From Maniola hyperantus (lineage: Eukaryota; Arthropoda; Insecta; Lepidoptera; Nymphalidae): a stretch of DNA of 64,000 nt. Shown piece after piece: positions 44,727 through 56,360 of the stretch. Position 1 is the stretch's first letter, and the number at the start of each line of letters is the position of its first letter. A program made the position numbers and the translations under genes. Location of the stretch: assembly GCF_902806685.2 (NCBI RefSeq), contig NC_048547.1, forward strand, positions 10,055,196 through 10,119,195, in the 5' to 3' direction. Below the pieces are notes generated by a model. That model had not been told where the DNA came from. It was given only the letters and a program-made list of their open reading frames with translations, and searched no databases.

Positions 44727-47700
44727 ATGAATTTAGTGAAAATGGTGTTGGAGGATAGAGATGAAATTGATTTGCAACAACTTACGGAAAATGTTTCTTT
44801 TCTTGCTGAATGTTTTGATAATTCCTTTGCTATTCAGAGTTCCTTGAGTTATGTTAAAGATTGTGTTCAATCACAGCCTAAACGTTTAACTCAAAAACAA
44901 AAGTTCTTACAGTCAAAAAGAGAAAACATTTTCTCACAAACAATTATTGAAAAGCAAAATAGTTCATGTAGAGTTGAATTATTGTCACAGTTGAAGGTAC
45001 AAAATAGAACCTACAATAAGAATTTAAAAAACTGGGGTTTACCATATGAAATAGCAAGCAAATATGAAAAAAAAGGAATTGTAGAGATGTTTGACTGGCA
45101 AGTGGATTGTCTAGGTAACTCAAAAGTTCTTCTAGAATGTCAGAATCTTGTTTATTCAGCACCTACTTCTGCAGGAAAAACTCTGGTCGCGGAGATATTG
45201 GCAATTAAGACAGTTTTGGAGCGACAAAAAAAGGTTATTATTATTTTGCCCTTTGTATCTATAGTGAGGGAGAAAATGTTTTATTTGCAAGATATCTTAT
45301 CCAGCTCTGGTGTCAGGGTTGAGGGATTTATGGGTTCCCAGTCCCCACCCGGAGGCTTACAGGCTGTGCACATAGCCATATGTACAATTGAAAAAGCAAA
45401 CAGCTTAGTTAACAAACTCCTAGATGAAGGTAATATAACAGAATTAGGAGCAGTAATTGTAGATGAGTTACATTTGCTAGGAGATCCCCATCGTGGGTAC
45501 ATTATGGAGCTCCTTTTAACTAAAGTTAAATATATTTCATCAAAATTAGATAACATGAAAATACAAATAGTTGGAATGTCAGCTACACTGCCAAATTTGG
45601 AAGTATTAGCAAACTGGCTAGAAGCTGAACTATATGTTACTGAATTCCGGCCAATACCATTAAATGAATATTGTTTAGTTGGCAACAAATACTATGATAA
45701 AAATGGACAATACACTAGGTCATTTAATAAACCAAACATGGGTATTGAATGTGATTATGTTCTATCACTTTGCTTAGAAACACTTAAAGAAGGATGTTCT
45801 ATCTTAATATTCTGTATGACAAAGAATAGATGTGAAAATTTGGCACAAAGTATTGCATCCTCATTTTACAAGTTAGGATGTACAGATAATGAACAAGGCA
45901 CAGTTTTAAGAGAGCAATTACAGTCGAAGAGTATTTTGGAAGTTTTAGAGCAATTAAAGAATTGTCCTGTAGGCCTGGATCAAATATTAAAAAATATTAT
46001 TTCATTCGGTGTTGCTTATCATCATGCAGGGCTTACATTTGATGAAAGAGACATTATTGAAGGGGCTTTTAAGTCTGGTGCCGTTAGAGTATTGGTCGCC
46101 ACATCCACATTGAGTTCTGGAGTAAATTTACCTGCTAGGAAAGTAATTATTAGATCTCCTGTATTTCAAAAGCAACCAATTAATATTTTAACATACAAGC
46201 AAATGATAGGGAGGGCCGGGCGTATGGGTAAAGACACACAGGGTGAGAGTGTTCTTATCTGTACTGCAGCTGAGCAGAAAATTGGATTCGAGCTAATGAT
46301 GGGTACCTTAGATCCAGTTCAAAGCTGTATTGAAAGCAAAGATAAATTTATGAGGGCCATTCTAGAAATAATTGCAAGCCAAGATGCTTGCAACCAATCA
46401 GAATTAGACTTGTATACTAAATGTACTCTCCTCTGCGCTCAACAGTCCACGTCTACATCCCAAAATGGTTTACTAGAAGACACACTGAAAGAACTTATTA
46501 ATTTTGAACTAGTAAGAATTCAAACAGAAGGAGGTGAAAAAAGATATGTAGCTACATCATTGGGAAAAGCATGTCTTTCATCATCTATGGCACCAAATGA
46601 TGGGTTATCATTGTTTTGTGAAATACAAAAAGCTCGACAATGCTTAGTGCTTGAAACAGATCTTCATTTAATATATGTAGTAACACCATACAGTGTTAGT
46701 AATCAATGGCATGATATAGATTGGTTACACCTGCTTACACTGTGGGAATCATTAACAGCTGCAATGAAAAGGGTTGGGGAACTGGTTGGGGTTCAAGAAA
46801 GCTTTATTATTCGATGTTTAAGGAGTGCCAATAAATCAAGTACTAGTCAGAACAAACTGAATATACACAAAAGGTTAAAAATTGATTATTACATTAAAAT
46901 GGTTATTACTAATTAGTATTGCATGATACAGAAATAACATTTAAGTATGGGTTTTCTTTCAGATTTTACACAGCTTTAGCCTTACAAGACTTAGTGAATG
47001 AAGTTCCTTTATCGGAAGTTGCTTCTAAATTTCAATGTGCGCGAGGCTTTTTACAAGGCCTCCAACAATCATCAGCAACCTTTGCAGGTATGTGTTCCTA
47101 TGTTAGTTAATATAATACTGTTTTTATGAAATTTATTTGATAAGAGCAACCGCCGAGTTTCTTGCTGGTTCTCCATGGTAAAAAAAGCATTCCGAACCAG
47201 TGGTAGATGCATTTCATGATTCAAAAGTACTTACCAAAGTTTATTTGATCAAAGAATATTTCTATTCTATTCTATGTACAAATTGCAATACAATTTGTGT
47301 CTTATGTAAAATATATTTGTAAATAATTACTTTAGGAATGGTCACAGCTTTTTGTCATCAACTGGGTTGGAAGAATATGGAAACACTTGTATCACAGTTT
47401 CAAGATCGTCTGCAGTTTGGAATTCACTCAGAATTATTGGAGTTAATGAAATTGACCACTTTAAATGGCATCAGGGCTAGAACTTTGTTTGATGCTGGAT
47501 TTGAAACTATTTCTAGTATAGCATCAGCTGATGTGAATGTAATCGAAAATACGCTTCATAAATCTATGCCCTTCCAAAGTGAAAAGGAAAGGGAAGGTGA
47601 TGACGACCTTGATGTTAGGAAACGAAATAAAATCAAAAATATTTGGATTACTGGCTGCTGTGGTGTAACCGCTAGAGAAGCTGCAGAAAATCTTATTTTG

Positions 47701-50700
47701 GAAGCAAGAAAATATTTAACAATTGAAATTGGTGTATCAGAAATCAAATGGACAGATTTACGTTCGTCGAAAAACTCGTTAGGTCCTGATATTGATGAAA
47801 ATGAAAAACATGAAACCCAAATTGATATGAAAAACCAGAGCATTAAGTTCCAAAATAATATGAGACAGATATCAGCTCAAGAAAACGGAAATGGTGAATT
47901 TTCCTGTAAGAATGATGCTCCACTTCATTGTGAAGTTAAAAACAATATCGGTAAAAACATCGTGCCATTGCATACAAGTAAAAACGACAAACAAGAACTG
48001 AACACTGATATAATTGAGAGTGCTGGCAAAATTAATAGTACTTCGAAAATAAAGAAGAATGACTGCCACACAGCAAGTGCAAAAGATAGTATTACCAAAT
48101 CTTTACATGTTCCTATAAAAGAAGACCTTATGTGGGAGTCTCTAAATTTAACAGGAAATGTTTTGGACAACATTACTAAAGTTCGCACATCGGATAACAT
48201 TTTTTCGCCAAACATTAGTTTTGGTGAAAATATGGATAGCCCCAAAGCCATAGAAGCAGATGCGAACCATCTTAATTTTACTTCTAAATCTACTACTTCG
48301 AAAGATATTAGTTTATTTTCTTCTGAAGGGGACAGCTCTAGTATATTCGAAGAATCTTTCGATTTAACAGCAGATACCTCGGTAAAAAATAATTTATTTA
48401 AAATAGATGTCCCAATTAAAAACTTTCTAAGGAGTACAGATTTCATGGAGATAAATTCTAAATCAATATTGAATGCTTTTAAATCGCCTATATTAAAAGT
48501 TGATGAGGATGAAGATATTAAATTAGTCTATGACGATGAGAAAGGTGATGATAAAGAAATTAATGGGGATTTGAATAAATCTCAAGAGAATGAAATTTTA
48601 AACACACAAGACTTTCAAGAACCGAAGCTGAAAAATGGTTTTATCAGCCCGCGTAAACGTCGCTCTTATTTATATAAAAACAGTTCACAATCCTTGGCAA
48701 AAAAATCTAGATCATCCCAACTTAACACACAGACCGATACAGGAGTTCAGTTTAAGTTAAAATCTTATAAATCGCAGAACTTTGCTATAAAGTTTGCAAA
48801 AAATGCTATAAAATGCTATGTTTTGCGAGAAACCGATGTAAATACAAACTTTTTACATATTGAAAATGCCATAAGTGTTTCTATCATTTTGGATACTAGT
48901 CTTACAGCAAACAGATCTGGCGATACTATCGGGAATAATATAATATTCAAAAAACCTATTGTTTCTTCTGAGCAACAAATCAATAAAATGGAAGAGTTGC
49001 CTATAAAAGGAATAGCATTGTGTCTGAAACATAATTTATGTGTATACTTGGATTTAACATCCTTAGGCAAATTTTTGCCAGCTGTGAAATTTAAAATAGC
49101 TCGATTATTTTCCAATGTAGCTTTTAAATTGAAGATGCTATGTACAAAGTCAAACTATGTACACATTAAGAAATGGCTTGGAAAGGATTTAATATCAAAG
49201 TGTACTGATATAACATTGGCGGAATGGTTACTAGATAGTGATGAGAGGACTTCCAAAATAGTTGACCTGGTAAGTCCAAACCATATCCTCTTGATTTGTT
49301 ATTTGTTTAGAAGAATTTTGTATTATCTGCTTAATTTTTTTATTTTAAGATGAAAAAGTACTGTGACATTGACTTAACAAATAGTCAAATAACTGTGGGT
49401 GAGAACAAGAAAAAGTACAATGATTTAAACGCGTATGAAGTAGCATGTTTAAAGGCCTGGTGCGTTTGGGCCGTTGCAGAAAAACAGAGTGGGACACTAT
49501 TAACCAAATATCAGTTTTTGGAAGAAGCTCTCCGTAAGTAAAATCTCATTTACCTTCTCATAAATTATTGTACGAGTATATTATATATCTCTATTATTTA
49601 TTTTTTCATTTTCAATTTAGTTTAAGATTGATGAATGATCTGTGTCGCCAGGGGATCTAGCAAAGCGTATAATAATATACTAGTTTTCTGGTACAACTTG
49701 CGTAGAAGCTGGTTAGGGGTATAGATTTAATGAAGCTGCCATATCCTCCCTGGTTAGCCTCATTCTATCTAATGCAACGTTTACATTCAGGTCCAACGTC
49801 GGCTAATATTTCCTTTTATTGGTAAACAAGTGCATGAGTGTAAAAAGGCACTAAATGCCTTTGTGTTGACCGAGACTAAGGCACTTAGTGCTTTTATACA
49901 CTCTTGCACTTGTCGAAATTGGCCGACGGCGTTTTTAATGAGTGTAAACGGACATTTAGACTGCATCATCACTTTCCACCAAGTGAGATCGCATTGAAGG
50001 ACTAACTTGTCAACGAATAAAAAAACATACATAAAGTATCGAGGCATCAAAATTGTTGAGACATTTCAAAATTGCTGAGAAAAACAAACATATAGACAGA
50101 CAGGCATGACTAAGCTTTCTTGATTGCCTATATGACCCCTTATTAAACGTTACATAAAGATTTAAGATATTGTTATAGATACGGAGACTCAAATTGCAAA
50201 GATACTAGGGAACTGCGAGTTCTACGGCGTCAATGTGGATAAGAATCTCGCGTCACAACTTCTGATTGATGTGAAAAATTCACAGGAAGTCCTTCAAAAG
50301 AAAGCTTTTAAATTGTGTGGATATCATTTCAACTTCAACTCCTCGAAAGATGTGGCTAAGGTAGGTCTACTAAGTTAATCTGATAACGATAGATAGCGTT
50401 ATGAGAGTGGAGCTATGCGTTGCGACTTGAGATTTCCCTATGATCTATACGATGTTGGACTTCTGCAGACATAATAAAATCAAATCGATACAGATAATAC
50501 TTATGAATTTCTCTTTGGTTGATTAATAGTGAACGCGGAATGCAGAACTTAGAACTCCAGACCATTGATAGAGGTCTTACGATAAAATTGTTCAATCCAT
50601 TTAGTTAAAACCGTTTGCTTAAATTTACATTTCACATTAGGTAATTTATGAAATTGATCCGATCTGATAATAACAATATTAGCTGGTTGCCGATGCGATA

Positions 50701-53700
50701 GCGGGGCAGTATACATACAGTAAAGTAACGATACGTACAGGGAAGTATACCTATACAATATACATTAAAGATAGTTAAGCACCATACGCCGCCATTTTAC
50801 GATTGACTACGTTACAACGATAATAATCTGAAACGTATTTCATGTTCTATCTATAAACAGTTAAAAATGCACAATTGTAAAGTGTGAATTGTGGAAGCTA
50901 CATCTCCTGAGAATGCTCCGGTGTAGGAGTTACAGTAGCCGGAAGAAAATATTGTACATCGACCTTTAGAAAGAGATTTCGGCTTCGTAGAGCGTTGTCT
51001 CTGTCACTCATAACTATGTGACCTTTAGTCGGTCTCAACGATAGAGACCACGCTCTACGAAACCGTTGTCTCTTCCTAAAGGGCGATGTTAGTACACTAT
51101 TATGTTAGGACAATATTTCCTGCCGGCGAAAAGTTAGAGCTGCGTGGCCGGAATCGAATTCCCGACCTCCCGAATAGGAGTCCAACGATTAGCCACCAGG
51201 CTATCACCGCTTTTTATGGCAGGCCCTAGGAGTATACCGCGGGCGTAAAGTGAGCACTCGGAAGAGTGTCCTGTGCGCGCACAACAGCGCTCTGGCCAGT
51301 ATCGTGATCTACTGGAGGAAGCTACACTCCATCCTCACCAAGACGCTGTATCCGCTCACCGAACGAGCGTTCAACTACAGTGCGGACGATAGGTTCGTAT
51401 TATGCTCGCGACTTCAACTCGCGTGAACTACACAAATTTCAAACCCCTATTTTACCCCCTTAGCCCACGTATAAACGCGACGCGAATATAGTACGCGACA
51501 GGTCGAGACGACAATAGGGGAGGGAACGCCCCCGCACACCCACACAGCCCCCGCGCTAACTCGGTACGGGCGAGTGGGGGTAACGTGCGCTTGTGCGGGG
51601 CGTTCCACCACCTCATACCCCGATGCAATCTCGACCTGTGGCGGACTATAACTACCTTCAAAGCAAGAATGAATAGGCATCTTCTAGGCAAGCGCGCTTC
51701 AACTTAAACCTAATCATTGCTTTTTAGGGTACCAAAGAGACCCTAGAGAGAGAGGAGACTAAGCCTCCGCTGTCGTCCGTCCGTCCGTCCATCCGTCTGT
51801 GTCTGTCAGCATCTGTATCTAGTGAACCATAATGGGTAGAGAGTTTAAATTTTCACAGAATGTGTATTTCTATTGCCGCTATAACAACAAATAATAGAAA
51901 ATTCAAAATGACCGCCATAAAAATAAAAATAAAATGAAATGGTTATTTCTTGTAAGATGGTACGGAACCCTTCGTGAGCGACTCTGACTCGTACTTGACC
52001 GAGTTATTAATATTGTTGTTGTTGGTTTTAATGCTGTTATTGATGATAAGTAAATCACACTTTTTTAATAAACTGAAAAGCTGCAAGCGCTAAGTAAATA
52101 CTAAATTATTCATGAAAAAACATGTAGCAAATGCAAGCGTCGTGAAACCGCCGCAGCTTGGAGGTGCAGCTATGAATAAATGATTTGATTTGCAGGATAA
52201 GCCCCTCCTACACTATGTTCACTTGCACCGGACGAATTAGTATGCACGAGCCGAACCTCCAAAATGTTCCACGAACGTTTACCATTCCTCTTAGATATCT
52301 CAAGGTGATAGACGACAATGGACCCTGCGAGGACGTGATAGAGTTCAACTGTAGGAATATCTTCAAAGCTTCGTCGGGCTACGTATTGGTGTCCGCTGAT
52401 TATTGCCAGCTCGAGATGAGGATTTTGACTCACTATTGCAAGGATGCGGGGTTGACTACGATTATGAAGTCGAATGTAGACGTTTTCAAGTCTATTGCGG
52501 CCTCGTGGAGTGGCGTTCCGGAAGAGCAGGTAACCTAACCTACTTGCTAAATATTTTATATTCAGTTACGGTCTATAAATAAATTAACCTAGGTATAAAA
52601 TCTTTCATTATGACTATTAGTAGCTGATACCCGCAACTTCGTCCGAATTAGATTTTCCAAAAATCTCGTGGGGACTATTTCATTTTCCACAGTACATAAG
52701 ATAAAAAATCCCAATGTCACTCTCCAGGGCTTCAAATATTATATCCACAAAAAACTCAGGTCAATCTGTTGCTCCGTTGCGGTGTGATTGAAGGATAAAC
52801 CAACAAACAAACACTTTCGCATTTATAATATGAATAGTGATTATTTACATACTAATAGGTAGGTAATTAAAATAAGTATAAATTCGAAAGTGTCTGTTTG
52901 CCTATCTGCTACATCCGTTTAACTGATTTTGACGTTTGGTACAAAGATACCTCGTATCCCGAAGAAGAACAGGGGCCCTACCGCGGTTGTTTGACAGCTA
53001 CAATGTCACGATCGCAATCATCTCTGATTGGTTAATGCTCGCTCACTATTGGCCACAATGCATTGTTGCAACAAGAATCGCACAAATTCAGCCAATCAGA
53101 ACAATTGAGATTGTAATAATGATTGATGCAGGTTTTAGACAATCGCCCTACGGGCTACTTTTTGTTTCGGAAAATTAAAGAGTTCTCACGGAATTTTTGA
53201 AAACCAAATCCACTAAGTGGAAGTCGCGGGTGTCATCTATTTAGTAAAGACTACAGAGATAGCTTGCATCCCGGAGACCGACATAGGCTACGTTTTGTAC
53301 CGGAAACTAAAGGAAAAAAACCTAAATTCACGCGGACGAAGTCGCGGGCATCATCTAGTACTACAGTAATAAGTTTAATAAGAGTCATCATCATCATCAT
53401 CATCATCTCATAGCCAGCACACTACTGAGCACGGGTCTCCTCTCAGGATGAGATAAGGATTGGGCCATAGCCCACCACGCAGGCCAAGTGCGGATTGGCA
53501 GACTTCCACGAGAGAACATTATGGAGAACTCTCAGGCATGTGGATTTCCCCGCGATGTTACCTTCACCGTTAAAGTAAGTGATATCTGATTGCTTAAAAC
53601 GCATATAACGCCAAAAAGTTAGATGTGTGTGCCTGGGGTCGAACTCGGACACCCCGAATCTGAAGGAGGCCGAGACATCTTAATTATTTGGCTATCGCCG

Positions 53701-55627
53701 CGATTAATAAGAGTCAACTTCATCATGATTGACCTGTCGTCGGCCCACTAATGAGCACGGGTCTCGGGTAGTGAGAAAGGCTTGGGCCATCTGCTACATT
53801 GACCCAGTGAAAATTGGCATAAATAAGTGTAATTTTAATATCAACTACCTACTTATAATATTATGTTAGGTTGACGACGACTTGCGCCAGAAGGCGAAAC
53901 AGCTTTGTTACGGCATTCTTTACGGGATGGGAAACAGGACTTTGGCACAACATCTGGATGTCGACGAGATGGAAGCGGCTATGTTCATGGACACCTTCTA
54001 CAAAACCTACCCAGCGATCAAGGTGTTCACGCAGGGCGTTATCGATGAATGCAGGAAGAACGGTTACGTGGAGACGTTGATGAGACGTAGACGATATTTG
54101 CCGGACATAAATAGCAACGTTGTGTCCAAAAGAAGTAAGTTTTTGAAAGGTTTTTTTGTTATTCAGATACAAGCTAGCCCTTGACTGTAATCTCACCTGC
54201 TGGTAAGTCAGGATGCAGTCTAAGATGGAAGCGGGCTAACCTGGAAGGGGTATTGCAGCTTTTATTAAACCCATACCCCTTTGGTTTCTACACGGCATCG
54301 TACCGGAACGCTGGTACGATGCCGTGGTACCAGCGTTTCGGTACCGTGGTAACTGGCCACGGCTGAAACGAGACCAGAGATTTAGAAATTATGAACCCCT
54401 GCCGGGATTCGAACCCGCAACCTCCCACTAATAAGACCAATACCACTGCGCCAAGGAGGTCTAAGTTTGGTTTTAGATAGCGACTTGAAAGCGTGCGTTA
54501 ATATTAAATTTACGTTTTATTTGATACATAAACTACTACACTGGCACCTATACATCGATAATGTCATGGATTTTATTGATCTTGAGTTGAGAAACACGGT
54601 TCTTTCATAGGACTTCATTCCCTTGTAAGATGAATAATGGATTGCGCGACGTAATGGAGTGGCAATGTGTTCGTCAGTCTATATAAGGTTATGTATGGAA
54701 GTTTGTTGCCTTCCTGGCGGTTCAGAGAGGAAACTATTTGATTCTTTGAATTTAATTAGAATCATCTAGTGATGATTGCAATCACTGAAATTATACACTA
54801 TACTATATACACAATATACACTTGTACGCTCAAATAGGTGTACCATACAAAATGACAATTATTTTTTGTGCCAATTCGAAGCGCCTCACCAAGCATACCA
54901 GATGCCTCATCATCACTAACATTTAGTTACCAGTTCCTACGCTTATATAACAATCACTGCTGGCTGCTATCAGCGTCAAAATGGCGAAAATCAAGTTGCT
55001 TCAAAAACTGATCGGCAATCGCAAGTCCAGCGAATAGTCCGTACAAAACGACTCCTCACGCGCCATTTTAACTCTATGGGTCAACTGTCATGTCAGCTTT
55101 CTTCTTCATTCTGGGCTGGTTTCCGCACTTAAACGTTTCCGTCTGTTGTGCGTGCGGTTCGGTTCACCTTTAAAACAAGGACTAAAATCGTACTTTTGGT
55201 ACGGCGCGTGAGGAGTGAAATTTTACGCGTTATAATTGTATTGGTAGAAATTAGTACCTATTCGTTTTGTGCATATTAGTCTGATTAGTGTTTAAATATA
55301 TATTGTTAAATAAACTTTGAACTTACATTGTTGCCAGATACAGCTGAAAGGCAAGGAGTGAATACAACCATTCAAGGCTCAGCAGCCGACATAGCAAAGG
55401 CTGCAATGTGTGCCATAGACACAGACACGAGCGCTGATGTTGACAAGCCTCGTTTGATTCTACAAATGCACGATGAACTCATCTACGAAGTCATTGAATC
55501 AAAGAAGAATACCTTTATTCATACAATTAAAAAGGTAATGGAGGACACAGTGCATTTAAATGTCCCTCTGCCAGTCAAAGTTAAAACTGGTTACACTTGG
55601 GGCTCTATGGAAGAAGCTGAACTTTAA
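44727..55627 (+). CDS. POLQ: DNA polymerase theta (helicase-polymerase fusion)
   Basis: Carries out microhomology-mediated (theta) end joining of double-strand breaks in the nucleus; the Drosophila ortholog is mus308. Exons: 44727-46873, 46963-47087, 47336-49269, 49350-49533, 50179-50360, 51223-51392, 52196-52529, 53870-54134, 55338-55627; 5631 bases, 1876 aa, phases close. The N-terminal superfamily 2 helicase has Walker A SAPTSAGKT (about 144-152), DELH (246-249), SAT (285-287) and QMIGRAGRMG (492-501). A Sec63-like helical part follows (NEVPLSEVASKFQCARG, FAGMVTAFCHQLGWKNMETL). The middle, mostly in exon 3, is Ser/Asn/Lys-rich and likely disordered. The C-terminal family A polymerase has TGRISMHEPNLQNVPR, motif A DYCQLEMR (Asp1649), motif B RQKAKQLCYG (R1698, K1702, Y1706) and motif C MHDELIYEV (Asp1826), so both catalytic aspartates are present. 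ATG at 44732-44743 region offers a second Met six codons on; the first is used here. Confidence 0.96.
49788..49950. repeat. Palindromic MITE (GTTTACATTCAGGTCCAACG end)
   Basis: Left CAACGTCGGCTAATATTTCC, AAGTGCATGAGTGTAAAAAG, GCACTAAATGCCTT; right AAGGCACTTAGTGCTTTTAT, ACACTCTTGCACTTGTCGAA, ATTGGCCGACG. POLQ intron 4. Confidence 0.75.
49955..50030 (+). repeat. SINE (family B) 3' fragment
   Basis: TTTAGACTGCATCATCACTT, TCCACCAAGTGAGATCGCAT, TGAAGGACTAACTTGTCAAC, GAATAAAAAAAC: same tail as 57935-58105 and 59345-59460. Confidence 0.6.
50938..51127. repeat. Palindromic MITE related to 14786-14968
   Basis: Outer arms GCCGGAAGAAAATATTGTAC and ACAATATTTCCTGCCGGC. Inner arms TCGTAGAGCGTTGTCTCTGT and GAGACCACGCTCTACGAAAC, shared with 14786-14968. 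POLQ intron 5. Confidence 0.75.
51130..51212 (-). repeat. SINE (family A) head, abutting the POLQ exon 6 acceptor
   Basis: AAAGTTAGAGCTGCGTGGCC, GGAATCGAATTCCCGACCTC, CCAACGATTAGCCACCAGGC, TATCACCGC. The tRNA-like start of the SINE ends about 10 bases upstream of the acceptor TTTTTATGGCAG|GCC. Confidence 0.7.
51487..51651. repeat. GC-rich palindromic element (copy 5)
   Basis: TATAGTACGCGACAGGTCGA at the left, CAATCTCGACCTGTGGCGGA then CTATA at the right, centre CGCTAACTCGGTACGGGCGA. POLQ intron 6. Two overlapping minus-strand ORFs here are artefacts of the GC-rich repeat. Confidence 0.8.
51750..52010. repeat. Dispersed repeat with (GTCC)n run
   Basis: GACTAAGCCTCCGCTGTCGT, (CCGT)n at about 51775-51800, TTGCCGCTATAACAACAAAT, TCTTGTAAGATGGTACGGAA, CCCTTCGTGAGCGACTCTGA. 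Matches 43495-43675. POLQ intron 6. Confidence 0.65.
52621..52830 (-). repeat. Helitron-like repeat (Lep1-type), inverted
   Basis: TAGCTGATACCCGCAACTTC, AAAATCTCGTGGGGACTATT, CAATCTGTTGCTCCGTTGCG, AACACTTTCGCATTTATAAT. POLQ intron 7. Confidence 0.65.
52855..53240 (+). repeat. Helitron-like repeat split by a nested MITE
   Basis: The first part (52875-52978) has AAGTATAAATTCGAAAGTGT and TGACGTTTGGTACAAAGATA. The second (53153-53240) has GGCTACTTTTTGTTTCGGAA, GAGTTCTCACGGAATTTTTG, AAGTCGCGGGTGTCATCTA. The interruption is the MITE at 52979-53155. POLQ intron 7. Confidence 0.65.
52979..53155. repeat. MITE nested in a Helitron-like repeat
   Basis: Left GGGGCCCTACCGCGGTTGTT; right TTTTAGACAATCGCCCTACG. 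Inside: GATCGCAATCATCTCTGATT, GGCCACAATGCATTGTTGCA, CAGCCAATCAGAACAATTGA. Related to 30050-30195 and, distantly, 1275-1345 and 16520-16660. Confidence 0.7.
53388..53705 (-). repeat. SINE (family A), full length, with (ATC)n tail
   Basis: The (ATC)n tail at 53388-53408 leads into ATAGCCAGCACACTACTGAG, CACGGGTCTCCTCTCAGGAT, GGCAGACTTCCACGAGAGAA, TGCCTGGGGTCGAACTCGGA and ATTTGGCTATCGCCGCGATT (head). A second, partial copy follows at 53710-53800. POLQ intron 7. Confidence 0.75.
54145..54466 (-). repeat. SINE (family B), full length, next to POLQ exon 8
   Basis: The tail TTTTTTTGTTATTCAGATAC begins about 10 bases after the exon 8 donor (54135). The body has GTAAGTCAGGATGCAGTCTA, AACCCATACCCCTTTGGTTT, CTACACGGCATCGTACCGGA. 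The tRNA-like head is GAACCCCTGCCGGGATTCGA, ACCCGCAACCTCCCACTAAT, CACTGCGCCAAGGAGGTCTA. The head has an A-box and B-box in complement. Confidence 0.75.
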
Positions 55628-55692
55628 TTTTTTTGAATCATGAAATTGTATAGTCGAATTTGCAATGTCTGTGATATTTATCTAATATTCTA

Positions 55693-55698
55693 AATAAA
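55693..55698 (+). terminator. Candidate polyadenylation signal of POLQ
   Basis: AATAAA 66 bases after the POLQ stop codon, followed by TGTATTTTGG. Confidence 0.5.
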
Positions 55699-55815
55699 AT
55701 GTATTTTGGCATTAAGAAGCATTATTATTTCTGGATGATTTTCCTAAGCAGACCAAGGACTTTTCTAATAGATAAAATAGATTACTTACTACATATTATT
55801 TGGGTATAACTTACA

Positions 55816-55925
55816 CTAGCTGAAGCCTAGGACTTCATCCACATTCGTCGATTTTGGTTTTTGAAAATCCCGTGGAAACTGATTTTTCAGGATAAAAAGT
55901 AGCCTATAGATCTTTAACTAAACCC
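55816..55925 (-). repeat. Helitron-like fragment (Lep1-type), inverted
   Basis: CTAGCTGAAGCCTAGGACTT, CATCCACATTCGTCGATTTT, AAAATCCCGTGGAAACTGAT, AAAAAGTAGCCTATAG. Confidence 0.65.
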
Positions 55926-55946
55926 ATGGCAAAAATCTCTTTTTTA

Positions 55947-56360
55947 ATAAAAAAAAACCGGCCAAGTGCGAGTTACTGAGGGTTCCGTACTACAGGTCGT
56001 ATTTTTTTCGACATTTTGCACGATAATTCAAAAACTATGATGCATAAAAATCTGTTTTAGAATGTACAGGTGAAGACCTTTCATATGATACCCCACTTGA
56101 TTTAGTCACTCACTTCGAAAGTTGAAAATACTAATTTTAGTTCATGACCACAATTTAATTTTTTTTGTGTGATCTAACCCTAAATTCACGGTTTTCAGAT
56201 TTTTCCCCAAATGTCAGCTATAAGATCTACCTACCTGCCAAATTTCATGATTCTAGGTCAACGGGAAATACCCTGTATGTTTCTTGACAGACACAGACCG
56301 ACAACAAAGTGATCCTATAAGGGTTCCGTTTTTCCTTGTGAGGTACGGAACCCTAAAAAG
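55947..56360 (-). repeat. Dispersed repeat (CGGCCAAGTGCGAG / GGTTCCGTAC)
   Basis: AAAAAAAAACCGGCCAAGTG, GAGGGTTCCGTACTACAGGT, TGCCAAATTTCATGATTCTA, GGTTCCGTTTTTCCTTGTGA, GGTACGGAACCCTAAAAAG. This is the fullest copy in this orientation; compare 34549-34895. Confidence 0.7.

Noticed and set aside
54398..54466. tRNA gene on the minus strand
   Set aside because: It is the head of a family B SINE; the same head and body order occurs in other copies.
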